Assembly: GCF_002896855.1 (NCBI RefSeq) | Contig: NZ_CP021850.1 | Location: 2,505,665 to 2,569,664, forward strand | Origin: Clostridium thermosuccinogenes | Lineage (GTDB): Bacteria > Bacillota > Clostridia > Acetivibrionales > DSM-5807 | Direction: 5' to 3' | DNA: 64,000 nucleotides | Shown here: one piece after another, positions 8,461 to 16,942 of the stretch | How the letters are laid out: every line of letters starts with the position of its first letter | Position numbering within the stretch: position 1 is the first letter of the stretch | Notes under the pieces: generated by a model | Databases searched by the model: none | Seen by the model: only the letters and a program-made list of their open reading frames with translations | What the model was told of the DNA's origin: nothing | Made by a program: the position numbers and the translations under genes

Positions 8461-9357
8461 ATGGATCGAGATCAGTTGCTTTACGAGAGTTGGGAAATGC
8501 CCGACCGGTACTTCCCTGTAATATTGCATCACACGGTTATTGACAACAGGAAAGGATGCATAATATTTTCCAACCATTGGCACGAGAGAATAGAATTTCT
8601 GTACTTTGTAAAGGGAAAGGCTGTAATTCGCTGCAACTCAAAACCTATCCACGTAAAAGAAGGGGATTTTATCGTGGTCAACAGTAATGACCTCCACCAG
8701 GGTGAAAGCGCCAGCGACAATCTGGAGTATTATTGCATTATCGTGGACACTTCCCTTTTGCAAAGCCGCTCGACGGATGCCTGCGAAGTAAAGTACATAA
8801 CTCCGATAAGCGAGAACAATATACTGTTCAAAAACAAAGTAAGCAATGATGACAATATTAAGAAGGCTGTCGGAAACATAATAACCGAATTTGAAAAGAA
8901 GGAAATCGGTTATGAAATGGCGATAAAGTCCTCCATATACAATCTGCTGGTCCTGCTCCTTAGAAATCACATCGAGCTCGTCCTGACGCCCAAGGAATAT
9001 AACACCAGGGTAAAGAATCTTGATAGGTTTAATAAAATACTCCAGCACATAGAAACCCACTATGCAGAAGACTTGAATCTTGACAATCTATGCAGCATGG
9101 CCAACATGAGCCGTTATTATTTCTGCCGTTTGTTCAGGCAGGTTACAGGGAAAACCTTGAGCGATTATATCAACAGCGTCAGGATCAATAAAGCGGAAAG
9201 GCTTTTGAAAGATTCATCCCATAATATAACCGAAGTGGCTATGATGGTGGGATTTGACAACATCAACTATTTCAGCCGGTTATATAAAAAATATAAAAAA
9301 GTACCGCCTTCTTCCATACATAAAGCTGCTCAAAACCCGGAATCCAAGGAGAATTGA
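8461..9357 (+). CDS. AraC-family transcriptional regulator with N-terminal cupin
   Basis: A 298-residue protein. Residues about 20-100 form an AraC-type cupin (FSNHWHERIEFLYFVKGKA, then GDFIVVNSNDLHQGE). The C-terminal 100 residues are a double helix-turn-helix: NLDNLCSMANMSRYYFCRLFRQVTGKTLSDYINSVR and then ITEVAMMVGFDNINYFSRLYKKY. The start has GGTGATGGGGT directly upstream. It is divergent from the isomerase/oxidoreductase operon and precedes the third isomerase, so it is the obvious local regulator; activation in response to a sugar ligand is inferred. Confidence 0.92.
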   Translation: MDRDQLLYESWEMPDRYFPVILHHTVIDNRKGCIIFSNHWHERIEFLYFVKGKAVIRCNSKPIHVKEGDFIVVNSNDLHQGESASDNLEYYCIIVDTSLLQSRSTDACEVKYITPISENNILFKNKVSNDDNIKKAVGNIITEFEKKEIGYEMAIKSSIYNLLVLLLRNHIELVLTPKEYNTRVKNLDRFNKILQHIETHYAEDLNLDNLCSMANMSRYYFCRLFRQVTGKTLSDYINSVRINKAERLLKDSSHNITEVAMMVGFDNINYFSRLYKKYKKVPPSSIHKAAQNPESKEN

Positions 9358-9382
9358 GACAATCAGCAAATGCCTTGGATTC
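9340..9382 (+). terminator. Weak hairpin overlapping end of AraC gene
   Basis: GAATCCAAGG and CCTTGGATTC form a perfect 10-bp stem with a 23-nt loop that contains the stop codon. No T-tract follows, so termination is uncertain. Confidence 0.4.
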
Positions 9383-9678
9383 TCCCCGCATGATTATGGA
9401 TGCATTGTTTGTTATGCGTTTTGTTCCTTTCAGAGCAGCAAACAACTATACCAATCAGTCATGATTGGCATAAGGTTTCTAATCCCACTTTAGACAATAT
9501 GCCATTTACCTTTTATCAGATACTTCTGAATTCAAACCGATTTAATATAGAATAATTAATTTATATATTACGACACAATATATCCTTTCCAGTTATGAAC
9601 ATATATGATATCATCTATATTGTACCGAAGGCAACTTTGGTATTAATATGTAATATTAACAGGTAAAGGGTGATGTTT
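9358..9678 (+). other. Intergenic region before third isomerase
   Basis: About 320 bases without a credible gene. It is A/T-rich, with a CACAATAT element at 9574-9581 and a perfect 10-bp palindrome ATGATATCAT at 9605-9614. No clear promoter is recognised. Confidence 0.45.
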
Positions 9679-10437
9679 ATGGGTAAAATAGGTCTGCAGC
9701 TTTTTTCGATAAGGGAGCTTTTAAGCGATGATTTTGCCGGTACTCTCGAAAAGGTGGGTAAAATTGGCTATGAAGGGGTCGAATTTGCGGGTTATTACAA
9801 CATACCTGCCAAAGAGATGAAAAAAATACTGGATGATACGAATCTCAAAGCGGCAGGAAGTCATGTAGGGATTGATGATCTTAAAAACAGCCTTGACAGG
9901 GTTATTGAGTATAACCTGGAGATCGGCAATAAGAACATTGTCTGCCCCTGGCTGCCCGTAGAGATGAGAGACAGCGCAGATGCCTACAAAAAAACAGCGG
10001 ATTTGTTCAACAAAATCGGTGATAAATGCAAATCCAATGGGCTACAGTTTGGCTACCACAATCATGAATTTGAACTGGAGAAATTTGACGGCATCTATGG
10101 TCTGGATATATTAGTTTCCAACACCCAACCCGAACTGCTACATATGGAATTGGATACCTTTTTCTTTGATTATTGCGGATTAAAAGCAGTGGATTTCATT
10201 GAAAAGTATGGAGAAAGGTGCTCATTGCTGCATATTAAGGACATGAAGAGCAAGGAAGAAAAGGTAAGCACAATAGTGGGCAGCGGCACCATTGATTTCA
10301 CCGAAGTGCTTTCCCTCGGCAGCAAGCTTAATACCTCATGGTATATAATCGAACAGGAGGAATTCGAAAAACCCCAGCTGCAAAGCATTGAGGAAAGCTT
10401 TAACAACCTGAAGAACATAATGGCCAAAATAAAATAA
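9679..10437 (+). CDS. Sugar phosphate isomerase/epimerase-like TIM barrel protein (copy 3)
   Basis: A 252-residue xylose isomerase-like barrel that begins GKIGLQLFSIRELL, with GYEGVEFAGYY, FGYHNHEFELE (metal Glu/His region), LLHMELDTFFF, and LLHIKDMK. The YHNHEFE and HIKD motifs are those of the group related to inosose dehydratase and 3-keto-glycoside lyases. The ATG at 9679 is chosen because AAAGGG lies 8 nt upstream. It stands alone after the AraC regulator, probably under the same control. Its 3' end is followed closely by a hairpin that overlaps the ribosome site of the next gene. Confidence 0.85.
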   Translation: MGKIGLQLFSIRELLSDDFAGTLEKVGKIGYEGVEFAGYYNIPAKEMKKILDDTNLKAAGSHVGIDDLKNSLDRVIEYNLEIGNKNIVCPWLPVEMRDSADAYKKTADLFNKIGDKCKSNGLQFGYHNHEFELEKFDGIYGLDILVSNTQPELLHMELDTFFFDYCGLKAVDFIEKYGERCSLLHIKDMKSKEEKVSTIVGSGTIDFTEVLSLGSKLNTSWYIIEQEEFEKPQLQSIEESFNNLKNIMAKIK

Positions 10438-10467
10438 GTTACATTTCCGGCCAAATTTAACTGACAT

Positions 10468-10511
10468 AAAAATCACCTCGGTATAGAAAATAATACTGGA
10501 GGTGATTTTTT
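10468..10511 (+). terminator. Terminator-like hairpin that contains the next gene's ribosome site
   Basis: AAAAATCACCTC (10468-10479) is perfectly complementary to GAGGTGATTTTT (10499-10510), with a 19-nt loop and a T-run. It looks like the terminator of the isomerase gene, but its 3' arm is the GGAGGTGA ribosome site of the LysM-CAP gene, whose TTG start begins at 10510. Confidence 0.75.
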
Positions 10512-11127
10512 GAGAAAAAAGATTGTTATATGCTTGCTATTTGCCATGTTGTTTGCCTTCCCCGTCTCAGCACAGACCGCCAAGACTCACACAGTCCAGC
10601 CCGGGGACACCATGTGGAAAATAGCTGTAAAATATCAGGTAGGTATCAGTGAGATAATAGCCAGCAATCCGCAAATAAAAAATCCGGCTCTTATATATCC
10701 GGGACAGAAGATAAACATCCCGAATATAGACAGCGTAAAAGCTCTTGAAAACGAAGTGATAAGGCTTGTTAATGCCGAAAGGTCCAAAAGAGGCCTGCAG
10801 ACTCTCACAGCCAATTGGGAGCTTTCAAGAGTGGCGAGATATAAATCTCAGGACATGGCTAATAAGGGTTATTTTTCCCATACATCTCCAACTTATGGTT
10901 CACCCTTTGCTATGATGGAATCCTTCGGAATCAGGTACTCAGCAGCCGGTGAGAACATAGCCAAAGGTCAGAGAACTCCTCAGGAAGTAATGAACAGCTG
11001 GATGAATTCACCCGGCCACAGAAGCAACATTCTCAGCCCATCCTATACTCAGATAGGTGTCGGCGTGGCAAAAGATTCAGCCGGCAGATATTATTGGACA
11101 CAGATGTTCATAAAACCCCTCCGTTAG
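10510..11127 (+). CDS. Secreted LysM-CAP (SCP/PR-1, YkwD-like) domain protein
   Basis: A 205-residue protein with a signal peptide (RKKIVICLLFAMLFAFPVSAQ, cleavage about residue 22), one LysM (residues about 27-73, HTVQPGDTMWKIAVKY) and a C-terminal CAP domain (EVIRLVNAERSKRGLQTL, YFSHTSPTYG, AAGENIAKG, NSWMNSPGHRSNIL, GVGVA). LysM should hold it at peptidoglycan. The function of CAP domains in bacteria is poorly known; relatives are found in sporulating Firmicutes. TTG start with GGAGGTGA 5 nt upstream; that site is locked in a 12-bp hairpin. Confidence 0.9.
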   Translation: MRKKIVICLLFAMLFAFPVSAQTAKTHTVQPGDTMWKIAVKYQVGISEIIASNPQIKNPALIYPGQKINIPNIDSVKALENEVIRLVNAERSKRGLQTLTANWELSRVARYKSQDMANKGYFSHTSPTYGSPFAMMESFGIRYSAAGENIAKGQRTPQEVMNSWMNSPGHRSNILSPSYTQIGVGVAKDSAGRYYWTQMFIKPLR

Positions 11128-11131
11128 ATGC

Positions 11132-11170
11132 ATTAAAGGGGCTGCCTCCCAGTGGGACATCCCCTTTAAT
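11132..11170. terminator. Shared hairpin between convergent LysM-CAP and GH18-SLH genes
   Basis: ATTAAAGGGG and CCCCTTTAAT form a perfect 10-bp stem; the loop itself can form a small CCC/GGG hairpin. T-tracts are weak on both sides. Confidence 0.6.
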
Positions 11171-11227
11171 ATAAAGCTTTAGTATAGACTTCCTTTGAAC
11201 AAATTGAATTTTCCAAAGATAATTTTA

Positions 11228-12859
11228 CTAATCTGCATGTGTGAAGTAATTTTCCATCTTGACCATCAGCTGTGCCATCTGTTCACGGCTTATACCTTCC
11301 TTCGGATAAAATCCTCCGTCGGGATACCCGGTAAATATGCCCAGCTGAGACATTTTCATGATGGCATCATAGGACCAGGATGATTCGTCGCGGCTGACAT
11401 CCCAGTATTTCCCCTGGGTGGTGGATGATTTCTTAGTATTACCGGTTTCCAGTATCCTTTCCAGCATAACCGCCATCTGCTCACGGCTTATAGGCGCTTC
11501 GGGCTGATAATATCCGTCTTCATTCCCTTTTATTATGCCATGCTCTTTCGCTATGATGATATCATTTTCCGCCCAGTGCCCTGCTGTATCGGGAAATCCG
11601 CTTTTATCACCTGTTCCCTCCAGTGCCAGCGCCCTCACGAGGATTGCGGCAGCTTCTGCTCTGGTAAGGTAGTTCTTGGGCTTAAATTGCGTGCTGGAAA
11701 CACCTTTGAACCATCCCTTAAGGGTAGCTGTCAGGATCGCTTCCCGTGCCCAGCTATCCTGTGCGTCAGTGAAATACACGCCATTTAACCAGAGATTGTA
11801 GTATTTCCAAGTGTTTTCCGTCTCCTGGCCAAGGCTCCAGCTTCCGGTACCTTTTAGATTATATTTTTTCACCAAGGTCAGCTTGTACTTTATCGACTGC
11901 TCGTTCTCATACCAGAAGGTGTAAGTTCCCGGTTCCAGTTTCTTTCCGGATATATAGTAAGCTGGATCGGTAGGCTTTATTGTAATTACCGCCTTTGGTG
12001 ACTGCTTGTTATAATCGTAGGTTACCCTGCCCCCATACATTTTAATCAGCGCTTCTACTTTGGAATTGCTTATGCCATAACCTCCGTAGCTTTTGCCACT
12101 GATCCAGTACCTGCCATAAAAAGCTATTCCCAATACAATTTTTTCTGACGGTACCCTTTTCAGCGCATACTTAATGGACGCTTCCACAAAATCGGCACTG
12201 GCTACAGGGCCTTCCTTGCCACTTTCATAGTGCTCATCATATGCCATCAGCATCAGATAATCACTATACTTAGCCAATCCGGCATAATCGTAGGATGCGT
12301 TCCATCCCTTGGTGGCATTAGATGGATTTACAGCTACTGCCACCGCAACTATTTTATCATCAGGCAGCTTTTCCCTGAGCAGCCTCACAAAATCGGTGTA
12401 GGCGTCCCTGTCATCCTCATTTAAGTTCTCCAAGTCAACATTTACTCCGTCCAGATTCAGCTGCTTCACCGCGTTGGCAAGCTGTGTGGCAAGCCGTTCC
12501 CTGTTGGCCAGGGCAATCCTTCCCAGTTCCCTGTCCCAATGATTGCTTATAAAAGGAACCACCTTTATTCCTTTTTTCTGAGCAGAGATTATGAAATCCG
12601 AACTCAGCTTGGTTGTCAATTTCAAAGACCCATCTTCATTTATTCCGAAGTAATCCGGAGCAATCTCGTTAAGAGAATTCGCAGCCTTTTCCATATAAGC
12701 GGAAAAAGCGATGGAGTTGCCGAAGTATGCATATGTCATGTTGAACTTTCTTTCCGACGCATATATATGTGAAGATATGCCGGTTGATATGACCACCAGA
12801 CAAATCATCGTAAAAATTATAACCTTTATTAATATATTTTTGACCTCTTTTATTCTCAT
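11228..12859 (-). CDS. Secreted GH18 glycoside hydrolase with C-terminal S-layer homology domains
   Basis: A 543-residue protein. A basic N-terminus and hydrophobic segment (VIIFTMICLVVISTGISSHIYA) form a signal peptide. The GH18 barrel spans about residues 38-345, with the catalytic motif LDGVNVDLENL (acid/base Glu present), YSDYLMLMAYDEHY and GIAFYGRYW. Three SLH repeats follow (about 365-540; FPDTAGHWAENDI and TRAEAAAILVRAL types), which anchor proteins to secondary wall polymers. ATG at 12859 with AGGGGG upstream; the frame extends further without support. Probable surface peptidoglycan or chitin-type hydrolase; it resembles the YvbX/YkvQ-like spore and wall hydrolases. Confidence 0.9.
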   Translation of the reverse strand: MRIKEVKNILIKVIIFTMICLVVISTGISSHIYASERKFNMTYAYFGNSIAFSAYMEKAANSLNEIAPDYFGINEDGSLKLTTKLSSDFIISAQKKGIKVVPFISNHWDRELGRIALANRERLATQLANAVKQLNLDGVNVDLENLNEDDRDAYTDFVRLLREKLPDDKIVAVAVAVNPSNATKGWNASYDYAGLAKYSDYLMLMAYDEHYESGKEGPVASADFVEASIKYALKRVPSEKIVLGIAFYGRYWISGKSYGGYGISNSKVEALIKMYGGRVTYDYNKQSPKAVITIKPTDPAYYISGKKLEPGTYTFWYENEQSIKYKLTLVKKYNLKGTGSWSLGQETENTWKYYNLWLNGVYFTDAQDSWAREAILTATLKGWFKGVSSTQFKPKNYLTRAEAAAILVRALALEGTGDKSGFPDTAGHWAENDIIIAKEHGIIKGNEDGYYQPEAPISREQMAVMLERILETGNTKKSSTTQGKYWDVSRDESSWSYDAIMKMSQLGIFTGYPDGGFYPKEGISREQMAQLMVKMENYFTHAD

Positions 12860-12966
12860 AGTGATTTTCCCCCTGTTTATAACATTACAGCATACAACAG
12901 TATTAATCAACAAGTAAATTATGTAAACTAAATCCTCAATATTTTGCACTGTGACAAAAAGGACAT

Positions 12967-12996
12967 TTGACATGTCCGCACCGTAAAGGATAAAAT
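12967..12996 (+). promoter_or_regulatory. Promoter of pepF
   Basis: TTGACA (12967-12972), an 18-bp spacer, and TAAAAT (12991-12996). The -35 lies within a small inverted repeat GGACAT/ATGTCC (12961-12977). Confidence 0.65.
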
Positions 12997-13057
12997 TAAC
13001 AGAAAGGCATGCAAAATAGTATCACAAAGCAATTTTTGAAAACAGGGAGGTAATCAT

Positions 13058-14827
13058 ATGGAACTAAGCTGGAGCCTTGATGAGCTGTATACGTCCTTTG
13101 ACTCAGAAGCTTTTAAACAGGACATAAGCAAATGCACAAAATTTGCGCATGAAATAAAGCAATGGGTTATGGAAAACACCGCCGATAAGGAGAGGCCAAA
13201 ATCCAAAATCGAAGAATTCATTGACAAAATGATCAATTTCTCTAGCATTATTTCGCGCTTAAGCGGTTATGCTTATCTGACCCAAAGCGTTGACGCAAAA
13301 AATAGGAAAGCGGACAAGATCATAGAAGAGCTTGAGAAAATCGCTAGTGAGTTGGCAGAGCCGGAAACAGTATTTCAAAAATGGATCAGTTCCCTGGAAA
13401 AACTGGAGGATATTATCGCTTCTTCAAAGCTGCTTTCGGAGCATAAATTCTATCTCATGGAAAAAGTTGAACAAAGCAAACATATGCTCAGTGACAAGGA
13501 AGAGGCCTTGATTGCAAAAATGGAAAGCACCGGTTCCAATGCATGGACAAGGCTGCAGAACTTACTCACCTCCACTTTGCTGGTGGATGTGGTTCTAGAC
13601 GGTGAAAAGAAGCAAATTCCTCTTCAGGCAGCCAGAAATTTGGCTTACGATAAGGACGCCTCCGTCAGAAAAGCAGCCTATGAAGCAGAATTGAAGTCCT
13701 ATGAAAAGATTAAGGACTCCTCAGCCGCTTGTCTCAATGGAATAAAAGGAGAGGTAATAACCCTGGCGGAAATGAGAGGATATGGATCGCCTCTGGAAAA
13801 GACACTCACTGACTCAAGAATGGATAAAGAAACCCTGGATGCCATGCTTACGGCTATAAAAGAGTTTCTTACCTGCTTCCATAGGTATTTCAGCAAAAAG
13901 GCCGAATTACTGGGACACAGCAATGGACTTCCTTTTTATGATCTTTTTGCCCCCATCGGAAAATGTGACATGGTATTTACTTATGATGAGGCAAAGGACT
14001 TTATAATAAGGAATTTCAAAACTTTCAGCAGCAAGCTTTCGGATTTTGCGGCCAATGCTTTTGAAAAAAGATGGATTGATGCAGAGCCCAAGGAGGGCAA
14101 ACGGGGCGGAGCCTTCTGCTACAACCTGCATGTCATAAAAGAAAGCAGAATACTTACCAACTTTTCCGGCAGCTTTAGTGATGTCACCACCCTGGCCCAC
14201 GAGCTCGGCCACGGCTATCATGGCCACTGCCTGAACCAGGAAAGCATCCTCAACTGCGGTTATCCCATGCCCCTGGCTGAAACGGCATCAAATTTCTGTG
14301 AAACCATAGTAAAAAATGCGGCATTGAACTCTGCTTCCAATGAAGAAGCCCTTGCCATCCTGGAAAACGATATATCCGACGCAGGCCAGGTGATAGTTGA
14401 CATATACAGCAGATATCTTTTTGAAAGCGAAGTATTCGAAAGAAGAAAAACCGGCCCACTGTCATCGGATGAGCTGTGTGAAATCATGATTGATTCACAG
14501 AAAAAAGCTTATGGAAAAGGCCTTGATCACAACCAGCTTCACCCCTATATGTGGGTATGCAAACCTCATTACTACTACGCCAAACGCAATTTTTACAATT
14601 TCCCCTATGCCTTCGGTCTGTTGTTTGCCAAGGGGCTCTACGCCGAGTTTCTTAAAAGAGGTTCCGCTTTCGTAGAAGAATACGACAAGCTTCTTGCAGC
14701 AACCGGCAAAAACAACATTGCCGATGTGGCAGGCATGGTCGGAATAGATGTGCGTTCAACAGAGTACTGGAGGAGCTCCCTTAAGCTGATTGAGCAGGAT
14801 ATAGAAAAATTCCTTTCCCTGACATAA
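13058..14827 (+). CDS. pepF: Oligoendopeptidase F family M3 metallopeptidase
   Basis: A 589-residue cytosolic zinc peptidase. The zinc site HELGHGYHG lies near residue 385 in TTLAHELGHGYHGH, with the third ligand expected in the downstream PLAETASNFCE segment. The N-terminal helical domain and the C-terminal HPYMWVCKPHYYYAKRNFYNFPYAFG segment are typical of the M3B PepF clade. It degrades short peptides. GGAGGTAATCAT precedes the ATG. Monocistronic between a good promoter and a strong terminator. Confidence 0.95.
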   Translation: MELSWSLDELYTSFDSEAFKQDISKCTKFAHEIKQWVMENTADKERPKSKIEEFIDKMINFSSIISRLSGYAYLTQSVDAKNRKADKIIEELEKIASELAEPETVFQKWISSLEKLEDIIASSKLLSEHKFYLMEKVEQSKHMLSDKEEALIAKMESTGSNAWTRLQNLLTSTLLVDVVLDGEKKQIPLQAARNLAYDKDASVRKAAYEAELKSYEKIKDSSAACLNGIKGEVITLAEMRGYGSPLEKTLTDSRMDKETLDAMLTAIKEFLTCFHRYFSKKAELLGHSNGLPFYDLFAPIGKCDMVFTYDEAKDFIIRNFKTFSSKLSDFAANAFEKRWIDAEPKEGKRGGAFCYNLHVIKESRILTNFSGSFSDVTTLAHELGHGYHGHCLNQESILNCGYPMPLAETASNFCETIVKNAALNSASNEEALAILENDISDAGQVIVDIYSRYLFESEVFERRKTGPLSSDELCEIMIDSQKKAYGKGLDHNQLHPYMWVCKPHYYYAKRNFYNFPYAFGLLFAKGLYAEFLKRGSAFVEEYDKLLAATGKNNIADVAGMVGIDVRSTEYWRSSLKLIEQDIEKFLSLT

Positions 14828-14840
14828 CTTCAAGCTGAAT

Positions 14841-14879
14841 GCCGGAGATGCTGCCTACCTAAAGGCAGTATCTCCGGCA
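14841..14879. terminator. Bidirectional terminator hairpin between pepF and yjbQ
   Basis: GCCGGAGATGCTGCC pairs with GGCAGTATCTCCGGC (one G-T wobble, 15 bp) around an 8-nt loop; it lies between convergent genes. Confidence 0.75.
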
Positions 14880-14924
14880 TGCTTTCATTCATTACTATTC
14901 TCTTATTATTTAATCTCCGGGTTT

Positions 14925-15341
14925 TCATTCCCCAATTATCTTTACCAGCACCCTTTTCCTGCGTTTCCCGTCAAACTCGCCATAAAATATCTGCTCCCAG
15001 GGTCCGAAGTCCAGCTTTCCGCCTGTAACCGCCACTACTACCTCCCTGCCCATTATAGTTCGTTTGATATGGGCATCGGCATTATCCTCAAAACCATTAT
15101 GATAATACTGGTCATAAGGTTTTTCCGGAGCAATCTTCTCCAGGAACCTTTCAAAATCCTTATGAAGTCCGCTTTCATCATCGTTTATGAAGACGCTGGC
15201 GGTAATGTGCATGGCATTGCAGAGCAGCAAGCCTTCCTTTATTCCACTCTCTTTCAGGCATTGCTCTACCTGGGGAGTGATGTTTATAAATTCCCTCCTC
15301 TGCCGGGTTTCAAACCATAGTTCCTTCCTGTAGCTCTTCAT
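14925..15341 (-). CDS. yjbQ: YjbQ / UPF0047 family protein
   Basis: A 138-residue protein with the UPF0047 signature: [43 protein letters not shown] and [13 protein letters not shown]. Homologues are small trimeric enzymes with a metal-like site of conserved His/Asp residues; a weak thiamine-phosphate synthase activity has been reported for some. The ATG at 15341 is preferred, with AAGGTGG upstream. No thiamine genes are nearby, so the true role here is open. Confidence 0.88.
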   Translation of the reverse strand: MKSYRKELWFETRQRREFINITPQVEQCLKESGIKEGLLLCNAMHITASVFINDDESGLHKDFERFLEKIAPEKPYDQYYHNGFEDNADAHIKRTIMGREVVVAVTGGKLDFGPWEQIFYGEFDGKRRKRVLVKIIGE

Positions 15342-15622
15342 ATGTACCACCTTCCTTGTAAAAATATCATTATCTCCAATCAGCTAGTGCAACAAACTCT
15401 TTAATTAAAGCCGGTTTGAATTATGCCAAGCGCTGCGCAATTCTTTCCGGCCTTATAGCCCTTCTTTTCTCTATATTACCATCTTTTATTAATTTTAGGA
15501 ATAGATATGGCTGGTAGTGAATGCATTGACCCATATTTATAACCGAAATTTCTGCCCCCGGCAAGGATATTTTGTAATAGAACCCTTTACCCCGTCATAA
15601 ATAAGTAGGGGGGTGAAATTAG

Positions 15623-16204
15623 ATGATAGTTGTCAGGATAAACAAATCAATATTTGATTATATTAAGCCTGTTAGAATCATAATTCTTATACTATCCCTT
15701 TCCCTTAACATATATAATTTTTACCATAATGCTGTTATTACCCGGAAGTACAGAGCTTTGCAATACCTCACAAGCCATTTCAGTGAATCCGCCCTGATGG
15801 CTTTCGTAGCTTCCTCCAATTCTTCTTATAGCACCACAAATATTGAAATTTTTGATATTTCAAAGGGTGAAGTGATAGTAGAGGTAAAGCCCAGACCTTC
15901 GGTCCGGGAAGAAGCCATAAAATACTTAAAAGGCATAAACGGCATATATACAAAAGTAAATGCTTTCCCGGATAAAGGCTATATTATAAGGATTCCCCTT
16001 TCTCCCCCGGTGGCAGTTCAAAACCAGTGGCTGAACAGCTTTAATATAAAATCCGTAGACGGATTGTTCGTATTATTCCCGGAAGATGAAAAGCCTTATA
16101 TACTGGTTTTAGACGAAGCATCCAGACCCTTTTTTTATACCTTTGATATCCCCACGAATAAACTGTTGGAAGATCTGGACTTTCAGATAAAGACCATCAG
16201 TTAA
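15623..16204 (+). CDS. Unknown membrane-anchored protein
   Basis: A 193-residue protein not recognised. One hydrophobic segment (residues about 17-33, VRIIILILSLSLNIYNF) follows a short basic N-terminus, suggesting a signal anchor. The rest is a soluble, probably extracytoplasmic domain of mixed alpha/beta character (for example GEVIVEVKPRPSVREEAIKYLKGI, then KGYIIRIPLSPP and KPYILVLDEASRPFFYTFDIP). Strong ribosome site GGGGGGTG upstream of the ATG. A perfect terminator follows. Confidence 0.7.
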   Translation: MIVVRINKSIFDYIKPVRIIILILSLSLNIYNFYHNAVITRKYRALQYLTSHFSESALMAFVASSNSSYSTTNIEIFDISKGEVIVEVKPRPSVREEAIKYLKGINGIYTKVNAFPDKGYIIRIPLSPPVAVQNQWLNSFNIKSVDGLFVLFPEDEKPYILVLDEASRPFFYTFDIPTNKLLEDLDFQIKTIS

Positions 16205-16220
16205 AGCAAGGTGTATATGA

Positions 16221-16254
16221 AAAAACAGCTAATCTCTTCAGATTAGCTGTTTTT
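16221..16254. terminator. Bidirectional terminator between unknown gene and tRNA pair
   Basis: AAAAACAGCTAATCT and AGATTAGCTGTTTTT form a perfect 15-bp stem with a 4-nt loop (CTTC). It has T-runs in both directions, so it ends the rightward gene at 16204 and the leftward tRNA transcript. Confidence 0.92.
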
Positions 16255-16268
16255 GTTCTTTTTCCAAT

Positions 16269-16345
16269 TGGCGACCCGGAAGGGGCTCGAACCCTCGACC
16301 TCTAGCGTGACAGGCTAGCGTTCTAACCAACTGAACTACCGGGCC
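16269..16345 (-). tRNA. tRNA-Asp (anticodon GTC)
   Basis: 77 nt including an encoded CCA. Acceptor stem GGCCCGG/CCGGGTC, anticodon arm CTAGC-CTGTCAC-GCTAG with anticodon GTC, T-loop GGTTCGAGCC. It follows tRNA-Glu on the same strand, probably one transcript. Confidence 0.96.
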
Positions 16346-16433
16346 ATATTCATAAGAGCTGCTCAACTCAACGCAAAATTTATTATAAGGGCATTTTGCC
16401 GGTTTGTCAACTCTTACTTTATACTTAAGATTT

Positions 16434-16509
16434 TGGTGACCCGTAGGGGATTCGAACCCCTGTTACCGCCGTGAAAGGGCGGTGTCTTAGGCCGCTTGAC
16501 CAACGGGCC
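16434..16509 (-). tRNA. tRNA-Glu (anticodon TTC)
   Basis: 76 nt including an encoded CCA. Acceptor stem GGCCCGT/ACGGGTC, anticodon arm CCGCC-CTTTCAC-GGCGG with anticodon TTC, T-loop GGTTCGAATCC. It is first in the Glu-Asp pair and is preceded by a strong promoter. Confidence 0.96.
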
Positions 16510-16559
16510 GTATGAAATCTTAAGTGGTTTTTTGCCGCCTTTTTTGCAGCGACTTTTAT

Positions 16560-16588
16560 ATTGTAACCGGGACAGAAAAAAAAGTCAA
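16560..16588 (-). promoter_or_regulatory. Promoter of the tRNA-Glu/tRNA-Asp transcript
   Basis: On the minus strand: TTGACT (16588-16583), a 17-bp spacer, TACAAT (16565-16560). The mature tRNA begins about 50 nt downstream. The -35 touches the foot of the inverted repeat at 16588-16628. Confidence 0.85.
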
Positions 16589-16628
16589 GCAAATTTTAAA
16601 AAAACTTTGAATTTTTTTAAAATTTGCT
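16588..16628 (-). terminator. 17-bp perfect A/T-rich hairpin, likely terminator of the upstream small gene
   Basis: AGCAAATTTTAAAAAAA (16588-16604) and its exact complement (16612-16628) flank a 7-nt loop. On the minus strand it follows the small gene ending at 16670 and is followed by TGAC and eight T residues. It abuts the tRNA promoter. Confidence 0.65.
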
Positions 16629-16669
16629 CAAAGCCGCATCTTTCCTATAGTTACAGCCTTCCAGACTGC

Positions 16670-16942
16670 TCATTGCTGCTTTTGGGAACCACTATCCTGC
16701 AAAAGTTGCCCCTGGGCAGCTGAGGTCAAGATTACCTGACCGATATTGACTATGAAATTGCCCAGTGCGTTCTGCTGATCCGGATTCAGATTATCTGTCA
16801 AAAGAATCCCTATCAGGGAAGATAGCAATGCAAACTGCTTTGGCGGCAATGAAAAAAACCACGACGACGAAGCATCGTCTGCACCCTTGCCTTTCAAAAC
16901 ACCAATGTTTGTCTCTCTATAGCTTCTGTCGCTGTAAGACAT
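16670..16942 (-). CDS. Small unknown protein
   Basis: A 90-residue protein, not assigned to a family. The middle (SLPPKQFALLSSLIGILLTDNLNPDQQNALGNFIVNIGQVILTS) is rich in aliphatic residues and may form two amphipathic helices; the tail is Gln/Ser-rich. GAAAGGA lies 11 nt before the ATG, which is loose but acceptable. Followed by a long hairpin terminator, supporting a real transcription unit. Confidence 0.6.
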   Translation of the reverse strand: MSYSDRSYRETNIGVLKGKGADDASSSWFFSLPPKQFALLSSLIGILLTDNLNPDQQNALGNFIVNIGQVILTSAAQGQLLQDSGSQKQQ

